Assembly: GCA_025924715.1 (NCBI GenBank)
Contig: JAICHV010000022.1
Coordinates: 1 to 55,481 of the forward strand
DNA: 55,481 nt
From: Alphaproteobacteria bacterium
Lineage (GTDB): Bacteria; Pseudomonadota; Alphaproteobacteria; Micropepsales; Micropepsaceae
Reading direction: 5' to 3'
Below, piece by piece: positions 34,700 to 43,439 of the stretch (positions are counted from its first letter, which is position 1; the number at the start of each line of letters is the position of its first letter). The notes under the pieces are model-generated. The model saw nothing but the letters and a program-made list of their open reading frames with translations. It had not been told where the DNA came from and ran no database searches. A program made the position numbers and the translations under genes.

Positions 34700-35446
34700 C
34701 TAGCGGCTTGGCGGAACGCTCCTCGCCCAACCATTCTGCCCCAGTGCTTCCAGGGGGGCGAAGCGGGATTTGTAGTCCATCTTGTCGGAGCCCGGCACCC
34801 AATAGCCCAGATAGACATAAGGCAGTTTGCGCAGCCTAGCGGCCGCGACATGGTCCAGGATCATATGGGTGCCCAGGCTGCGCGCGTCTTCGCCCGGATG
34901 ATAGAAACTATAGACCATCGACAAGCCATCCCGCAGCACGTCGCTGAGGGCGCAGGCCACCAGCGCGCCCGGTGTTCCATCGGTCGAGGGCCGGCGATAT
35001 TCCACGATATGGGTGTTGACCGGCGTTTCCTCGACCATGGCGACATAGTCGAACAATCCCATATCGCTCATCCCGCCGCCGGAATGGCGCGAATCCAGAT
35101 AGGTGCGCAGCAGGGCGAATTGCTCGCGGGTCGCCTCGGCGGCCACCTCGCGGCGCACCAGATCGCCATTGCGCCGCCGGATCCGCTTCTGGCTGCGCGA
35201 GGGCACGAACTCCTCCGCCACGATGCGCACCGAGACACAGGCATTGCAGCCCTCGCAGGCCGGCCGATAGGCGATGGATTGACTGCGGCGGAAGCCCGAA
35301 TGGGTCAGCGCCTCGCTCAACGGCTGAGCCAAGGGGCCCGTCAGGCGCGCGAAAACCTTACGCTCCACCCGATCGGGCAAATAAGGGCAGGGCCCTCCCG
35401 GCGTCAGAAAAAATTGCGGAACCCGTGTGTTTCTGGGATCGGTCAC
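34700..35446 (-). CDS. bpt: Aspartate/glutamate leucyltransferase (Bpt/Ate)
   Basis: 248 aa. Bacterial arginyltransferase-like enzymes add Leu to N-terminal Asp or Glu and so mark proteins for the N-degron pathway. The family motifs are FFLTPGGPCPYLPDRVERKVFARL, RRSQSIAYRPACEGCNACVSVRI (the CxxC pair), YSFYHPGEDARSLGTHMILDHV and YVYLGYWVPGSDKMDYKSRFAPLE. GTG 35446 (VTDPRNTRVPQFF) is chosen because it matches the family start; a TTG at 35482 is less likely. The gene stands alone on the minus strand. Confidence 0.92.
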   Translation of the reverse strand: MTDPRNTRVPQFFLTPGGPCPYLPDRVERKVFARLTGPLAQPLSEALTHSGFRRSQSIAYRPACEGCNACVSVRIVAEEFVPSRSQKRIRRRNGDLVRREVAAEATREQFALLRTYLDSRHSGGGMSDMGLFDYVAMVEETPVNTHIVEYRRPSTDGTPGALVACALSDVLRDGLSMVYSFYHPGEDARSLGTHMILDHVAAARLRKLPYVYLGYWVPGSDKMDYKSRFAPLEALGQNGWARSVPPSR

Positions 35447-35520
35447 AACGCAAATCTGCCAATCCCCGGCGCCCCAGCGCAAGAAAAATAGCGCGCCTTG
35501 CGAGTGTTTTTTGGATTGAT

Positions 35521-36405
35521 TTAAGGCGAAAGAACGTGGCCGGGCGGCGCCGGCGGGGCTTCGCGCAGCAATAGGATGGAAAGCCGTCGATTGGCCGAGG
35601 CGCCCGGGTCTTCCGGCAGCAAGGGTTCCGAACCAGCCTTGCCCGAGACCTCATACACGCGGTCCGAGGTCAGCCCGCCGGCCTGCAGCAATGCCCGGGC
35701 GCCATCGGCGCGCGCGGAGGACAATTGCCAAGTCGCATCGCCATCGCCCTTGGCGGTGTGGCCGCTGATGGATATGCGGTTGGGCAGGGCGTCCACAATG
35801 GCGCCGATCGCCGCCAGCAGCTTCTTGGTATAAGGCATCGGCTCGGCGGTCCCCGGCTGGAACATGGGCCGGCCGTCCTGGTCGACCAATTGGATTCGCA
35901 AGCCCTCGGGCGTCTGTTCCAGGATCATCTGATGCGAAAGATTGGCGAGATCGGGATTGTTCTGCACCGATTGGCGGATCGCCTCGGCGGCATGGGAAAA
36001 ATCGCTGTCCTGGGCGGACTTGGCATTGGAATCGCTGCTGCTCTGGGTGGCGCTGCCCTGGGCTTGGCCGGTGGCAAGCGACTTCACTGTCGCATCAGGG
36101 GAAGGCGGGCTTTGGCGCTGCATCACCGATTGGGCGCCGCCGGCATGGGCGGATTCCTCGCCCATCACCTTTCCCCCCAGCACCCCGCCCGAACCCGACA
36201 CGGTCTGGGCGACCGATTGGGGCGCGAAATAATCGGCAATGCCGCGTTTTTGCTCCGGCGTGGTGGTATTGATCAGCCACATCAGCAGGAAGAACGCCAT
36301 CATCGCGGTGACGAAGTCGGCATAGGCGACTTTCCAGGCGCCGCCGTGATGGCCGCCATGTCCGCCTTTTTTTACGCGTTTGATGATGACCGTACCGTCG
36401 GCCAT
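35521..36405 (-). CDS. motB: Flagellar motor stator protein MotB
   Basis: 294 aa. MotB forms the proton-driven stator with MotA and anchors it to peptidoglycan. The N-terminus has a cytoplasmic basic stretch, then the membrane segment KVAYADFVTAMMAFFLLMWLI with the proton-carrying D30. A plug/linker rich in Ser and Gln follows (about 70-150), then an OmpA-like peptidoglycan-binding domain from about 165 (ISISGHTAKGDGDATWQLSSARADGARALLQAGG). ATG 36405 (MADGTVIIKR). motA is not next to it, so the stator genes are split. Confidence 0.93.
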   Translation of the reverse strand: MADGTVIIKRVKKGGHGGHHGGAWKVAYADFVTAMMAFFLLMWLINTTTPEQKRGIADYFAPQSVAQTVSGSGGVLGGKVMGEESAHAGGAQSVMQRQSPPSPDATVKSLATGQAQGSATQSSSDSNAKSAQDSDFSHAAEAIRQSVQNNPDLANLSHQMILEQTPEGLRIQLVDQDGRPMFQPGTAEPMPYTKKLLAAIGAIVDALPNRISISGHTAKGDGDATWQLSSARADGARALLQAGGLTSDRVYEVSGKAGSEPLLPEDPGASANRRLSILLLREAPPAPPGHVLSP

Positions 36406-36492
36406 GTTCACCCACCATCTCTCAATACCCGGCCCGGCCTGGGCGGTCTTTGCGCCGCCCATCGCCTTCGCCTAACTTGCGCCATCATGCAT

Positions 36493-36521
36493 GCCCGCTC
36501 TTAACCGAGTATGAAGCGGGC
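36493..36521. promoter_or_regulatory. GCCCGCT/AGCGGGC dyad in the motB-flavin reductase intergenic region
   Basis: Seven-base arms with a 15-base loop that contains TTAACC, 18 bases before the flavin reductase ATG. Possible operator or hairpin between the two divergent genes. Confidence 0.35.
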
Positions 36522-36538
36522 AAGGACACAGGTAAGAC

Positions 36539-37060
36539 ATGGCCTTCGATTCCCGCGCTTTCCGCGATGCCTTGGGAGCCTTTCCCACCGGCGTGGCGGT
36601 CATCACCGCCTCGGGGGCGCAGCGCCCGATCGGGATCACGGTTAACTCTTTCGCCTCGGTTTCGCTCGACCCGCCCCTGGTGTTGTGGTGCATGGACAAG
36701 CGCTCCCAGCGCCATGAGGCCTTCACCGCCGCGCCCGGCTTTACCGTTTCGATCCTGGGAACCGGGCACCGCGAGGTTTCCTCGCGCCTGGCCCGCCCGG
36801 GCGAGCATAGCCTGGACGGACTGCCGCTCACGGCCACCGAGCTCGGTCCGCCCGGCCTGACCGATTCGCTGGCCATCTTCGAATGCGCCCGCGAAAAGAC
36901 CTTCGATGGCGGGGATCACACCATACTGCTGGGCCGGGTCTTACGTTTTTCCCGCAAGCTGGAAGGGCCCCCTCTGGTATTCTTCCGCGGCAAATACAGC
37001 GCGCTGGCGCAAAGCAAACCGCCGGAAGGGGCTGCCGGCCGCCCCACCGACAAAGATTGA
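36539..37060 (+). CDS. Flavin reductase family protein
   Basis: 173 aa. Flavin reductase (HpaC/DIM6-like) proteins reduce FMN or FAD with NAD(P)H for partner mono-oxygenases. FRDALGAFPTGVAVITASG, RPIGITVNSFASVSLDPPLVLWCMDKRS, FTVSILGTGHREVSSRLARPGE and the C-terminal HTILLGRVLRFSR...PLVFFRGKY are family hallmarks. The partner oxygenase is not nearby. It is divergent from motB. Confidence 0.9.
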   Translation: MAFDSRAFRDALGAFPTGVAVITASGAQRPIGITVNSFASVSLDPPLVLWCMDKRSQRHEAFTAAPGFTVSILGTGHREVSSRLARPGEHSLDGLPLTATELGPPGLTDSLAIFECAREKTFDGGDHTILLGRVLRFSRKLEGPPLVFFRGKYSALAQSKPPEGAAGRPTDKD

Positions 37061-37092
37061 GTACCCCATGATTCCCATCTCGGCGCTTCTCC

Positions 37093-38103
37093 GTGTCGCG
37101 TAAAGCAAAGTGGCCGTGGCGCAGTGCGGGTCTGGGGTTCGCATTCTGCACCGCTCTTCTGGGCATGGCGCATGGCGCACCGGGAGCGGACGGCGCCGTT
37201 CTGGCCACCGATGGCGTCATTGCGCTGCCCGATACGGCGGGGCGCATCGATCACTTGGCCGTCGATCTGGCGCGCAAGCATCTGTTCGTCGCCGAATTGG
37301 GCAATGGCAGTGTCGATGTGGTCGATCTGGCCGCCCGCAAAGTCTTTCACCGCATCGCCGGGCTGAAGGACCCGCAAGGCATCGCCTATGACGAAAAATT
37401 CGACCTCCTGGCGGTCGCCAGCGGCGGCGACGGCACATTGCGGTTATACAGCGGCCGGGATTTTACGCCGCGCGGCGTGCTGGCGCTGGGCGACGATGCC
37501 GACAATCTGCGCGTCGATCCGGCAGGCCATGTGATCGTGGGCTATGGCGGCGGTGCGCTTGCCGTCATCGATCCGGTGAAGCTCCGCAAGATCGCGCAGA
37601 TCGACTTGCCGGGCCACCCGGAGAGTTTTCAAATCGACGGGGTGCGGGTTTTCATCAACATCCCCGATGCGGGCCAGATTGCCGTCGCCGATCTGGGTCG
37701 TGCCGTGCTGACGGGCCGGTGGAAGCCGCCAAAACTCTCCGCCAATTTTCCGATGGCCTTGGACGGGAACGGTCATGTCGCAATCGCATTCCGCAGCCCG
37801 CCGCGCCTGGCGCTGATCGACCAGACGAGCGGCACGATCCTGGCAAGCGTGGAGAGTTGCGGCGATGCCGACGATCTTTTCTTCGATGCGGCGCGCAAGC
37901 GGTTCTATGTCAGTTGCGGTTCCGGCAGCGTCGATGTTGTCGCGGCGGAGGAACCGAATCTTCGCCCCGTATCCCGCGTCCCCACCTCTTGGGGTGCCCG
38001 CACCGCTTTGTTCGTCCCCGAGTTGGACCGCCTCTTCGTGGCGGAACGGGCTGGCCTGCTCGGCTCCCAGGCCGCGATTGCGGTCTTCGCGCCGCGGGGC
38101 TGA
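37093..38103 (+). CDS. Secreted beta-propeller (YncE-like) protein
   Basis: 336 aa. A basic N-terminus with a hydrophobic stretch (SAGLGFAFCTALLGMAHGAPG) suggests a signal peptide. The rest is repeated strands with propeller-type motifs: IDHLAVDLARKHLFVAELGNGSVDVVDLAARKV, GIAYDEKFDLLAVASGGDGTLRLYSGRDF, and DDLFFDAARKRFYVSCGSGSVDVV. These proteins bind or sense in the periplasm; the ligand is unknown. The start is GTG 37093 with a weak ribosome site. Follows the flavin reductase gene by 32 bases. Confidence 0.78.
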   Translation: MSRKAKWPWRSAGLGFAFCTALLGMAHGAPGADGAVLATDGVIALPDTAGRIDHLAVDLARKHLFVAELGNGSVDVVDLAARKVFHRIAGLKDPQGIAYDEKFDLLAVASGGDGTLRLYSGRDFTPRGVLALGDDADNLRVDPAGHVIVGYGGGALAVIDPVKLRKIAQIDLPGHPESFQIDGVRVFINIPDAGQIAVADLGRAVLTGRWKPPKLSANFPMALDGNGHVAIAFRSPPRLALIDQTSGTILASVESCGDADDLFFDAARKRFYVSCGSGSVDVVAAEEPNLRPVSRVPTSWGARTALFVPELDRLFVAERAGLLGSQAAIAVFAPRG

Positions 38104-38227
38104 TCGGGGCGCCTGCTATCGATTCGCTTTGGCGGATCGCGGGCGAACAGGGCGCGGCCGGATTCCCATGTGTTCACAGATTCTTCTTGGTGTTGAAAAC
38201 CTCCTGTTTTCTTCCCTTACGCCCGCT

Positions 38228-38260
38228 CTGTCATATTAGCTTCATGCAACCGTCATAGCC
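38228..38260 (+). promoter_or_regulatory. PhoB box: three 11-base repeats
   Basis: CTGTCATATTA (38228-38238), GCTTCATGCAA (38239-38249) and CCGTCATAGCC (38250-38260) repeat a TCAT core with an exact 11-base period, as in Pho boxes. It lies about 70 bases upstream of the porin-pstS pair, as expected for phosphate-starvation control. Confidence 0.72.
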
Positions 38261-38329
38261 CCGTCGCCCGCTCTTGCGATGACCCCGCAGCGCAACCAAG
38301 CGCGGGATTACCGAAGGGATATGGTGGTG

Positions 38330-39916
38330 ATGAAAACGGGGAAAATTGCACTTTTCAGCGGCGTCGCGGTTCTGGCTTTGACGGCCGGCATGGCCCAGGC
38401 GCAAGACGCGAATGATCTGGCGGGACGGGTTCAGGCCCTGGAAGACAGGCTGGCCAGCGACCACGCCCGTCTGTCGACCCTCGAGCAAAGCTTCAACTAC
38501 GCCACCTGGACTTATGACAATGGCCGGCCGGTCTTCGCCACCGGCGACGGCCGCTTCACTATGGCCTTCCGGCTGCGCTTCCAAACCGACTTCGCCGGTT
38601 TCTCGCAGGATAATACCCATCCCGTCGGCTTCGCCGGTCCCAGCGATCTGTCCAGCGGCGCCGCGATACGCCGCGCCTATTTCGGCGTCGAGGGCAAGGC
38701 CTATAACGATTGGTGGTACGAATTCCGTCTGAACGCGGGTGGCAGCGACGGCGGCAGCTTCGGCGCCGGCGGCGTGCCCAATGCGGGCGAGGGCGATCCG
38801 CTGCTCAACAAGGCGGTGGTCACCTATACCGGCATTCCCAATTTCCATTTCAGTGTCGGCGTGCTCGAGCCGTCCTTCATGATGGAAGGCACCACTTCGT
38901 CCAAGGATCTAACCTGGACCGAGCGTCCCGAAATCGAAAACATCGCGGCGGATTCTTTCGGCGCCGGCGACAGCCGCCGCGGCATCGAAATCGGCTGGTC
39001 CAAGACCGACACGCTGTGGCCGGGCGACAATCTTGGCTTCGATGTCGCTTTCACCGGCGGCAAGACCGGCTCGGCGCAGAACCATGGCAGCAATGCCGCC
39101 ACCGCCAATCCCCCGGGCGCGGGCGACGAGAATACTCAGCTTTTGGGCCGCGCGACCGACCGGCTGTGGAGCGACGGCATTTCCAACATCCAGATCGGCG
39201 CCAGCGCCGCGCGGGTCTTCTATAGCGGCTCCAACGGCAATCCCGATGGCGGCAGCCAGACCCTGCGCTTTCGCGACCGGCCCGAAATCCGCGTCGACGG
39301 CACCCGGCTGATCGACACCGGCGGCGTCGCCGCCAAGACCGGCTCCATGGTTGCGTTCGACTTCGAAGGCAATCTGCAGAGCCTCTATTTCGAAGGCGAA
39401 TACGCCCATTTCCAGATGGACCGCCAATGCGGCGCCCTGGTGGTTGCCAACAACCCGCGCTGCACCACCTCCAGCGCCGTGATCGACCATCCCAGCTTCC
39501 ATGGCTGGACGGTCGGCGCGTCTTGGATCCTGACCGGCGAGACCAAGACCTATTCGGCCACCGGCCTGGCCGAAACGCAGGCGGGCTTCGGCGCGCCGGT
39601 GCCGTCGCGTCCCTTTTCCCTCGCCGGCGGAAGCTGGGGCGCCTGGGAAATCGCCGCGCGCTACAGCGACACCGATCTGAATTGGATGACGGGGCAGGCG
39701 GCGGTCACCAACCTGCTGGGCACCTCCAATCTGGCGGGCGTATTCGGCGGAGAGGAGCGCGTCGTCGACCTGGGACTGAATTGGTACCCCAACCGCACGG
39801 TGCGGCTGATGATCGACGACAACATCGTCTCGGTGAAAAAGGGCGTCATCGGAAATCTCAGCCGAGACAGCCAGGATCTCAACGTCATCGGCATCCGCCT
39901 GCAATTCGCCAACTAG
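38330..39916 (+). CDS. Phosphate-selective porin (OprO/OprP family)
   Basis: 528 aa outer-membrane barrel protein. A signal peptide (MKTGKIALFSGVAVLALTAGMAQAQ) is followed by a short coiled coil (DLAGRVQALEDRLASDHARLSTLEQ) and the barrel. The family traits are FRLRFQTDFAGF, GAAIRRAYFGVEGKAYNDWWYEFRLNAGG and the closing TVRLMIDDNIVSV...DLNVIGIRLQFAN. Such porins take up phosphate or polyphosphate. ATG 38330 is likely; ATG 38321 is possible. A PhoB box precedes it and pstS follows, so phosphate is the expected substrate. Confidence 0.88.
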   Translation: MKTGKIALFSGVAVLALTAGMAQAQDANDLAGRVQALEDRLASDHARLSTLEQSFNYATWTYDNGRPVFATGDGRFTMAFRLRFQTDFAGFSQDNTHPVGFAGPSDLSSGAAIRRAYFGVEGKAYNDWWYEFRLNAGGSDGGSFGAGGVPNAGEGDPLLNKAVVTYTGIPNFHFSVGVLEPSFMMEGTTSSKDLTWTERPEIENIAADSFGAGDSRRGIEIGWSKTDTLWPGDNLGFDVAFTGGKTGSAQNHGSNAATANPPGAGDENTQLLGRATDRLWSDGISNIQIGASAARVFYSGSNGNPDGGSQTLRFRDRPEIRVDGTRLIDTGGVAAKTGSMVAFDFEGNLQSLYFEGEYAHFQMDRQCGALVVANNPRCTTSSAVIDHPSFHGWTVGASWILTGETKTYSATGLAETQAGFGAPVPSRPFSLAGGSWGAWEIAARYSDTDLNWMTGQAAVTNLLGTSNLAGVFGGEERVVDLGLNWYPNRTVRLMIDDNIVSVKKGVIGNLSRDSQDLNVIGIRLQFAN

Positions 39917-39962
39917 TTTTCCTTGAACCGGGAGCGCGCTCCCCGACCTGAAGAGGACTTTC

Positions 39963-40994
39963 ATGAACAAGAGCTTCAAGACCCTGATCGGCGCTTTCGC
40001 CGCTCTGGCCATCACCGCGACGACAGCCTTGGCGGCGGACATCACCGGCGCCGGTTCGTCCTTCGTCTTTCCGATCGTTTCCAAATGGGCAGCCGCCTAT
40101 AAGGGAAGCTCGGGCGTGGGGCTGAACTATGCCTCGATCGGCTCGGGCGGCGGTATCGCTCAGATCAAGGCCAAGACCGTCACCTTCGGCGCCACCGACA
40201 AGCCGCTCACCTCCAAGGAATTGGCCGCGTCCGGCCTGACGCAGTTTCCGGTGGTGATCGGCGGCATCGTGCCGGTGGTCAATATCCGCGGCGTCGCGCC
40301 GGGCCAGCTCACCCTGGACGGCACTACTCTGGCCGGAATCTTCTCGGGCAAGATTTCGCGCTGGGACGATGCGGCGATCAAGAAGCTCAATCCCGGGATC
40401 AATCTGCCGGGGCAACCCATCGCCGTGGTCCATCGTTCGGACGGATCGGGCACCACCTTCCAATTCGCCACTTATCTCAGCCGCGTCAGCGCCGAGTGGA
40501 AGAACACGGTCGGGGCCGACACCGCCATCGACTGGCCGGTCGGTATCGGCGCCAAGGGCAATGAAGGCATCGCCGGCAATGTCGCCCAGATTTCCGGCAG
40601 CATCGGCTATGTCGAATATGCCTATGCCAAGCAGAACCATCTTTCCTACACCAAGATGATCAACAAGGATGGCAAAGCCGTCGAACCGACGGTGGAAGCG
40701 TTCCGCGCCGCGGCCGCCAATGCCGACTGGACCAACGCCGCCAAGAGCGACTTCTATGTGCTCTTCCTCGATAATCCCGGCGCCGCCACCTGGCCGATCA
40801 CCGCCACCACCTTTGTCCTGATGTACAAGAATCCGGGCGACGCCGCCGCCAGCACCGACGCTTTGAAATTCTTCAAATGGGGCTTTGAAAAGGGCGACAA
40901 GCTTGCACTGAGCCTGGATTATGTCCCGCTGCCGGACAACGCCGTGAAGGCGATCGAAGCCAGTTGGAAGGGCATCCAAGCTTCGGGCATGTAA
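39963..40994 (+). CDS. pstS: Phosphate ABC transporter substrate-binding protein
   Basis: 343 aa. PstS captures phosphate in the periplasm for the PstCAB transporter. A signal peptide ([25 protein letters not shown]) is followed by the conserved [67 protein letters not shown] and the GNEGIAGNV binding loop. The other pst genes are not here. It is 46 bases after the porin and shares its PhoB box. Confidence 0.96.
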   Translation: MNKSFKTLIGAFAALAITATTALAADITGAGSSFVFPIVSKWAAAYKGSSGVGLNYASIGSGGGIAQIKAKTVTFGATDKPLTSKELAASGLTQFPVVIGGIVPVVNIRGVAPGQLTLDGTTLAGIFSGKISRWDDAAIKKLNPGINLPGQPIAVVHRSDGSGTTFQFATYLSRVSAEWKNTVGADTAIDWPVGIGAKGNEGIAGNVAQISGSIGYVEYAYAKQNHLSYTKMINKDGKAVEPTVEAFRAAAANADWTNAAKSDFYVLFLDNPGAATWPITATTFVLMYKNPGDAAASTDALKFFKWGFEKGDKLALSLDYVPLPDNAVKAIEASWKGIQASGM

Positions 40995-41016
40995 TCGGAC
41001 GGGGTCATGCAAATGC

Positions 41017-41044
41017 AAAGGGCGGTCCCCAGGGGCCGCCCTTT
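41017..41044 (+). terminator. Intrinsic terminator after pstS
   Basis: AAAGGGCGG (41017-41025) pairs with CCGCCCTTT (41036-41044); the loop TCCCCAGGGG can extend the stem. A short T-run follows. Confidence 0.85.
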
Positions 41045-41106
41045 CGCGTTTTCCCCTTGCCGTTTTCGCCGATTCTCGGCCATGCTCGTCCGATAACAAA
41101 CAGGGG

Positions 41107-42171
41107 ATGCGGGTGAGGAAATTTGTCATTGCCGTGCTGGCGCTTGCGCCCGCTTTAGCGATTGCCGCGCCCGCTCACAAAATCGCACCCGTTCACAAAG
41201 CGGCGGCCCCCAAGCCTGCCGAGCCTTCCCCCTTCACGCCCGGAATGACCGCGCGCGACCTGACGCCTTTGATGGCAAAGCCCTACGCCCCTCTGGCCTT
41301 CGCCTATCCGGTGGCGCCGGCCGGCTTGCCGCGCCCCGACCCCACCGCCACCTTCACCGCCACGGGCGCCGATCCGGCGATGAAGCTGACGATGCGGCAG
41401 ATCGGCGACCCCAACAATCCGCCCGATTGGTTCCCCAAGGAACACGCGCCGCTGCCGGAGCTCGCCAAGCATGGCCGCGCCCCGCATGTTCCGGCTTGCA
41501 TCCTGTGCCATCTGCCCAACGGCAATGGGCATCCGGAATCGGCCAGCATCTCCGGTCTCACCGCGAATTATATGATCGAGCAAATGCATGCCTTCCGCGA
41601 TGGCGAGCGCACCAATATCCGCGCCCCCGCCATGATCGAGATGGCGCTGGAGCTGTCGGACAAGGACATTCGCGATGTCGCGGCCTATTTCACCCATGTC
41701 CCGCGCCAGCAGCAGAAATGGATCCGGGTTGTGGAAACCAGCCGGGCGCCGGCCACCCATGTCGGCGCGGGCGGCGTGCGGTTTTTCGACAAGGGCGGCG
41801 AGACCGTGCCGGTACCGCCCGACATGATCTATGAAGTGGCGGAAAGCGAGGAAGTGGAGCTGCGCAATTTCCATTTCGGCTTCGCCGATTATGTGCCGGT
41901 GGGCTCGCTGGCCAAGGGGCGGATCGTGTCGCTGGGCAATCACGGCCAGATGCGCTCCTGCGCCTCCTGCCATGGCGAGGATTTCCGCGGCCATGATGAC
42001 GCCCCGCGCCTGGCCGGCCGCGGTGCCTATTACCTCATCCGCCAACTCGCCGACATGAAAAGCGGCGTGCGCAAGGGTGCGGCCTTGGGCAAGATGAAAG
42101 ACATCATTCCCCATCTGTCGGACGCCGACATTCTCAACGTCTCCGCCTTCATGGCCTCGCGCGCGCCCTAG
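41107..42171 (+). CDS. Diheme c-type cytochrome
   Basis: 354 aa. A signal peptide (RKFVIAVLALAPALAIAAPA) is followed by two haem c motifs, CILCH at about residue 131 and CASCH at about 285, each with downstream Met-containing segments. The LPNGNGHPESASISGLTANYMIEQMHAFRDGERTN block and the second-domain DFRGHDDAPRLAGRGAYYLIRQLADMKSG block mark a periplasmic electron-transfer protein of the cytochrome c4/c553-like class. The redox partner is unknown. The next gene (aquaporin) starts 11 bases after it. Confidence 0.9.
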   Translation: MRVRKFVIAVLALAPALAIAAPAHKIAPVHKAAAPKPAEPSPFTPGMTARDLTPLMAKPYAPLAFAYPVAPAGLPRPDPTATFTATGADPAMKLTMRQIGDPNNPPDWFPKEHAPLPELAKHGRAPHVPACILCHLPNGNGHPESASISGLTANYMIEQMHAFRDGERTNIRAPAMIEMALELSDKDIRDVAAYFTHVPRQQQKWIRVVETSRAPATHVGAGGVRFFDKGGETVPVPPDMIYEVAESEEVELRNFHFGFADYVPVGSLAKGRIVSLGNHGQMRSCASCHGEDFRGHDDAPRLAGRGAYYLIRQLADMKSGVRKGAALGKMKDIIPHLSDADILNVSAFMASRAP

Positions 42172-42182
42172 AGGGCGATAAA

Positions 42183-42896
42183 ATGGCAGATCCCAGTCTC
42201 GAGCCGCCGCTGGAGCGTTTTGATTTGCCGCGGCGTTTGGCGGCGGAGGCGCTTGGCACCGCGCTGCTGCTCGCCATCGTCATCGGCTCCGGGATCATGG
42301 GCGAGCGGCTGGCGGGCGGCAATGCCGCCATCGCGCTGCTGGGCAACACCATCGCCACCGGCGCGGGCTTGGTGGTGCTGATCACCATTTTTGGGCCGCT
42401 GTCCGGCGCGCATTTCAATCCGGTGGTCAGTGCCATGTTCGCCGCGCGCCGCGAACAGTCCTGGGGCGACGCGGCCGCCTATATGCTGGTCCAGCTGGCC
42501 GGCGCCGTGCTGGGCGTTTGGATGGTGCATGCCATGTTCGGCGAACCTATTCTGCAGATGTCGCACAAGCTGCGGGACGGATGGGCCCAGGGTTTTTCCG
42601 AAGGCGTGGCCACCTTCGGTTTGATCGCCGCCATCCTCGGCTCTTTGCGTTTTCGCGCCGAGGCCACCCCAGCCGTGGTCGGCCTCTACATCACCGCCGC
42701 CTATTGGTTCACCGCGTCCACATCCTTCGCCAACCCCGCGGTTACCCTGGCGCGGGCGCTGTCGGACAGCTTTGCCGGAATCGCGCCCCACTCGGTGCCC
42801 TATTTTCTGGCCGGCCAGCTAGGCGGCGGCCTGGCCGGAACGCTTTTCTTTGCGTGGCTGCTCGATAAATCGCGCCGGAACTCTATAACGACTTGA
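42183..42896 (+). CDS. MIP family channel (aquaporin-like)
   Basis: 237 aa, six membrane segments with two half-helices. The two signature motifs are GAHFNPVVSAMF (NPV variant) and FANPAVTLARALSDSFAGI. An RLAAEALGTALLLAIVIGSGIMGERLAGGN segment opens the fold. The variant first motif and the short length resemble the bacterial channels that pass glycerol, water or metalloids; the substrate is not determined by sequence alone. Confidence 0.9.
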   Translation: MADPSLEPPLERFDLPRRLAAEALGTALLLAIVIGSGIMGERLAGGNAAIALLGNTIATGAGLVVLITIFGPLSGAHFNPVVSAMFAARREQSWGDAAAYMLVQLAGAVLGVWMVHAMFGEPILQMSHKLRDGWAQGFSEGVATFGLIAAILGSLRFRAEATPAVVGLYITAAYWFTASTSFANPAVTLARALSDSFAGIAPHSVPYFLAGQLGGGLAGTLFFAWLLDKSRRNSITT

Positions 42897-42940
42897 TATA
42901 AAAGAATTATTTCTGCGCTCCTCATAGCCGGCTTATGATC

Positions 42941-42971
42941 TTGCACGTTAATATAACGTCGCTTATATAAT
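42941..42971 (+). promoter_or_regulatory. marR promoter with an operator dyad
   Basis: A -35-like TTGCAC (42941-42946) and a -10 TATATA (42964-42969, 17-base spacer) or TATAAT (42966-42971, 19-base spacer) flank the palindrome ACGTTA-ATA-TAACGT (42945-42959). The dyad overlaps the -35 box and spacer, the usual position of a repressor site. The ATG at 42980 lies only about 9 bases after the -10, so the mRNA may be leaderless. Confidence 0.7.
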
Positions 42972-42979
42972 CCGCCGCT

Positions 42980-43438
42980 ATGGATCCCGACCGCGACTTT
43001 CTGATTGTCCTGCATGATGTGGCGCGCCTGATGCGCACCCGCTTCGACCAATGGGCGAGGGCCTATGGCCTCACAAGGGCCCAGGGCGTGATCCTGGTGC
43101 GGCTCTCGCGCCAGCCCGGACTTTCGCAGAACGAATTGGCTGCGCTCTGCGAAGTCGAACCCATCACCGTCGGCCGCCTGGTCGATCGCCTTGAGGCGCG
43201 GGGGCTGCTGGAACGGCGGGCCGATCCCGGCGATCGGCGCATACGTCGTCTGCATCTGTTGCCGCCATCTGAAGCCATCCTGGCGAAGATTCACGATTAT
43301 AAGGCGGTGCTGCAGCGCGAATTGACGGAAGGGCTGGAACCGCAGGCGATTGCGACCGCTCTGGATGTGGTGATGCATATGAAACAGAAACTGACCATGG
43401 AACCTGCGCGGCCGGATCACGCCGCGGCCGGAGAATAA
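42980..43438 (+). CDS. MarR family repressor of the efflux operon
   Basis: 152 aa winged-helix regulator. The wHTH covers about 35-100 (LTRAQGVILVRLSRQPGLSQNELAALCEVEPITVGRLVDRLEARGLLERRADPGDRRIRRLHL), with the typical ADPGDRR wing. It is the first gene of the emrAB operon and its own promoter contains a dyad, so it is expected to repress the operon and respond to a toxic ligand. Confidence 0.92.
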   Translation: MDPDRDFLIVLHDVARLMRTRFDQWARAYGLTRAQGVILVRLSRQPGLSQNELAALCEVEPITVGRLVDRLEARGLLERRADPGDRRIRRLHLLPPSEAILAKIHDYKAVLQRELTEGLEPQAIATALDVVMHMKQKLTMEPARPDHAAAGE

Positions 43439-43439
43439 A

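Noticed and set aside
39885..41129. 414-codon minus-strand frame opposite pstS
   Set aside because: pstS is certain and the frame has no recognisable protein.
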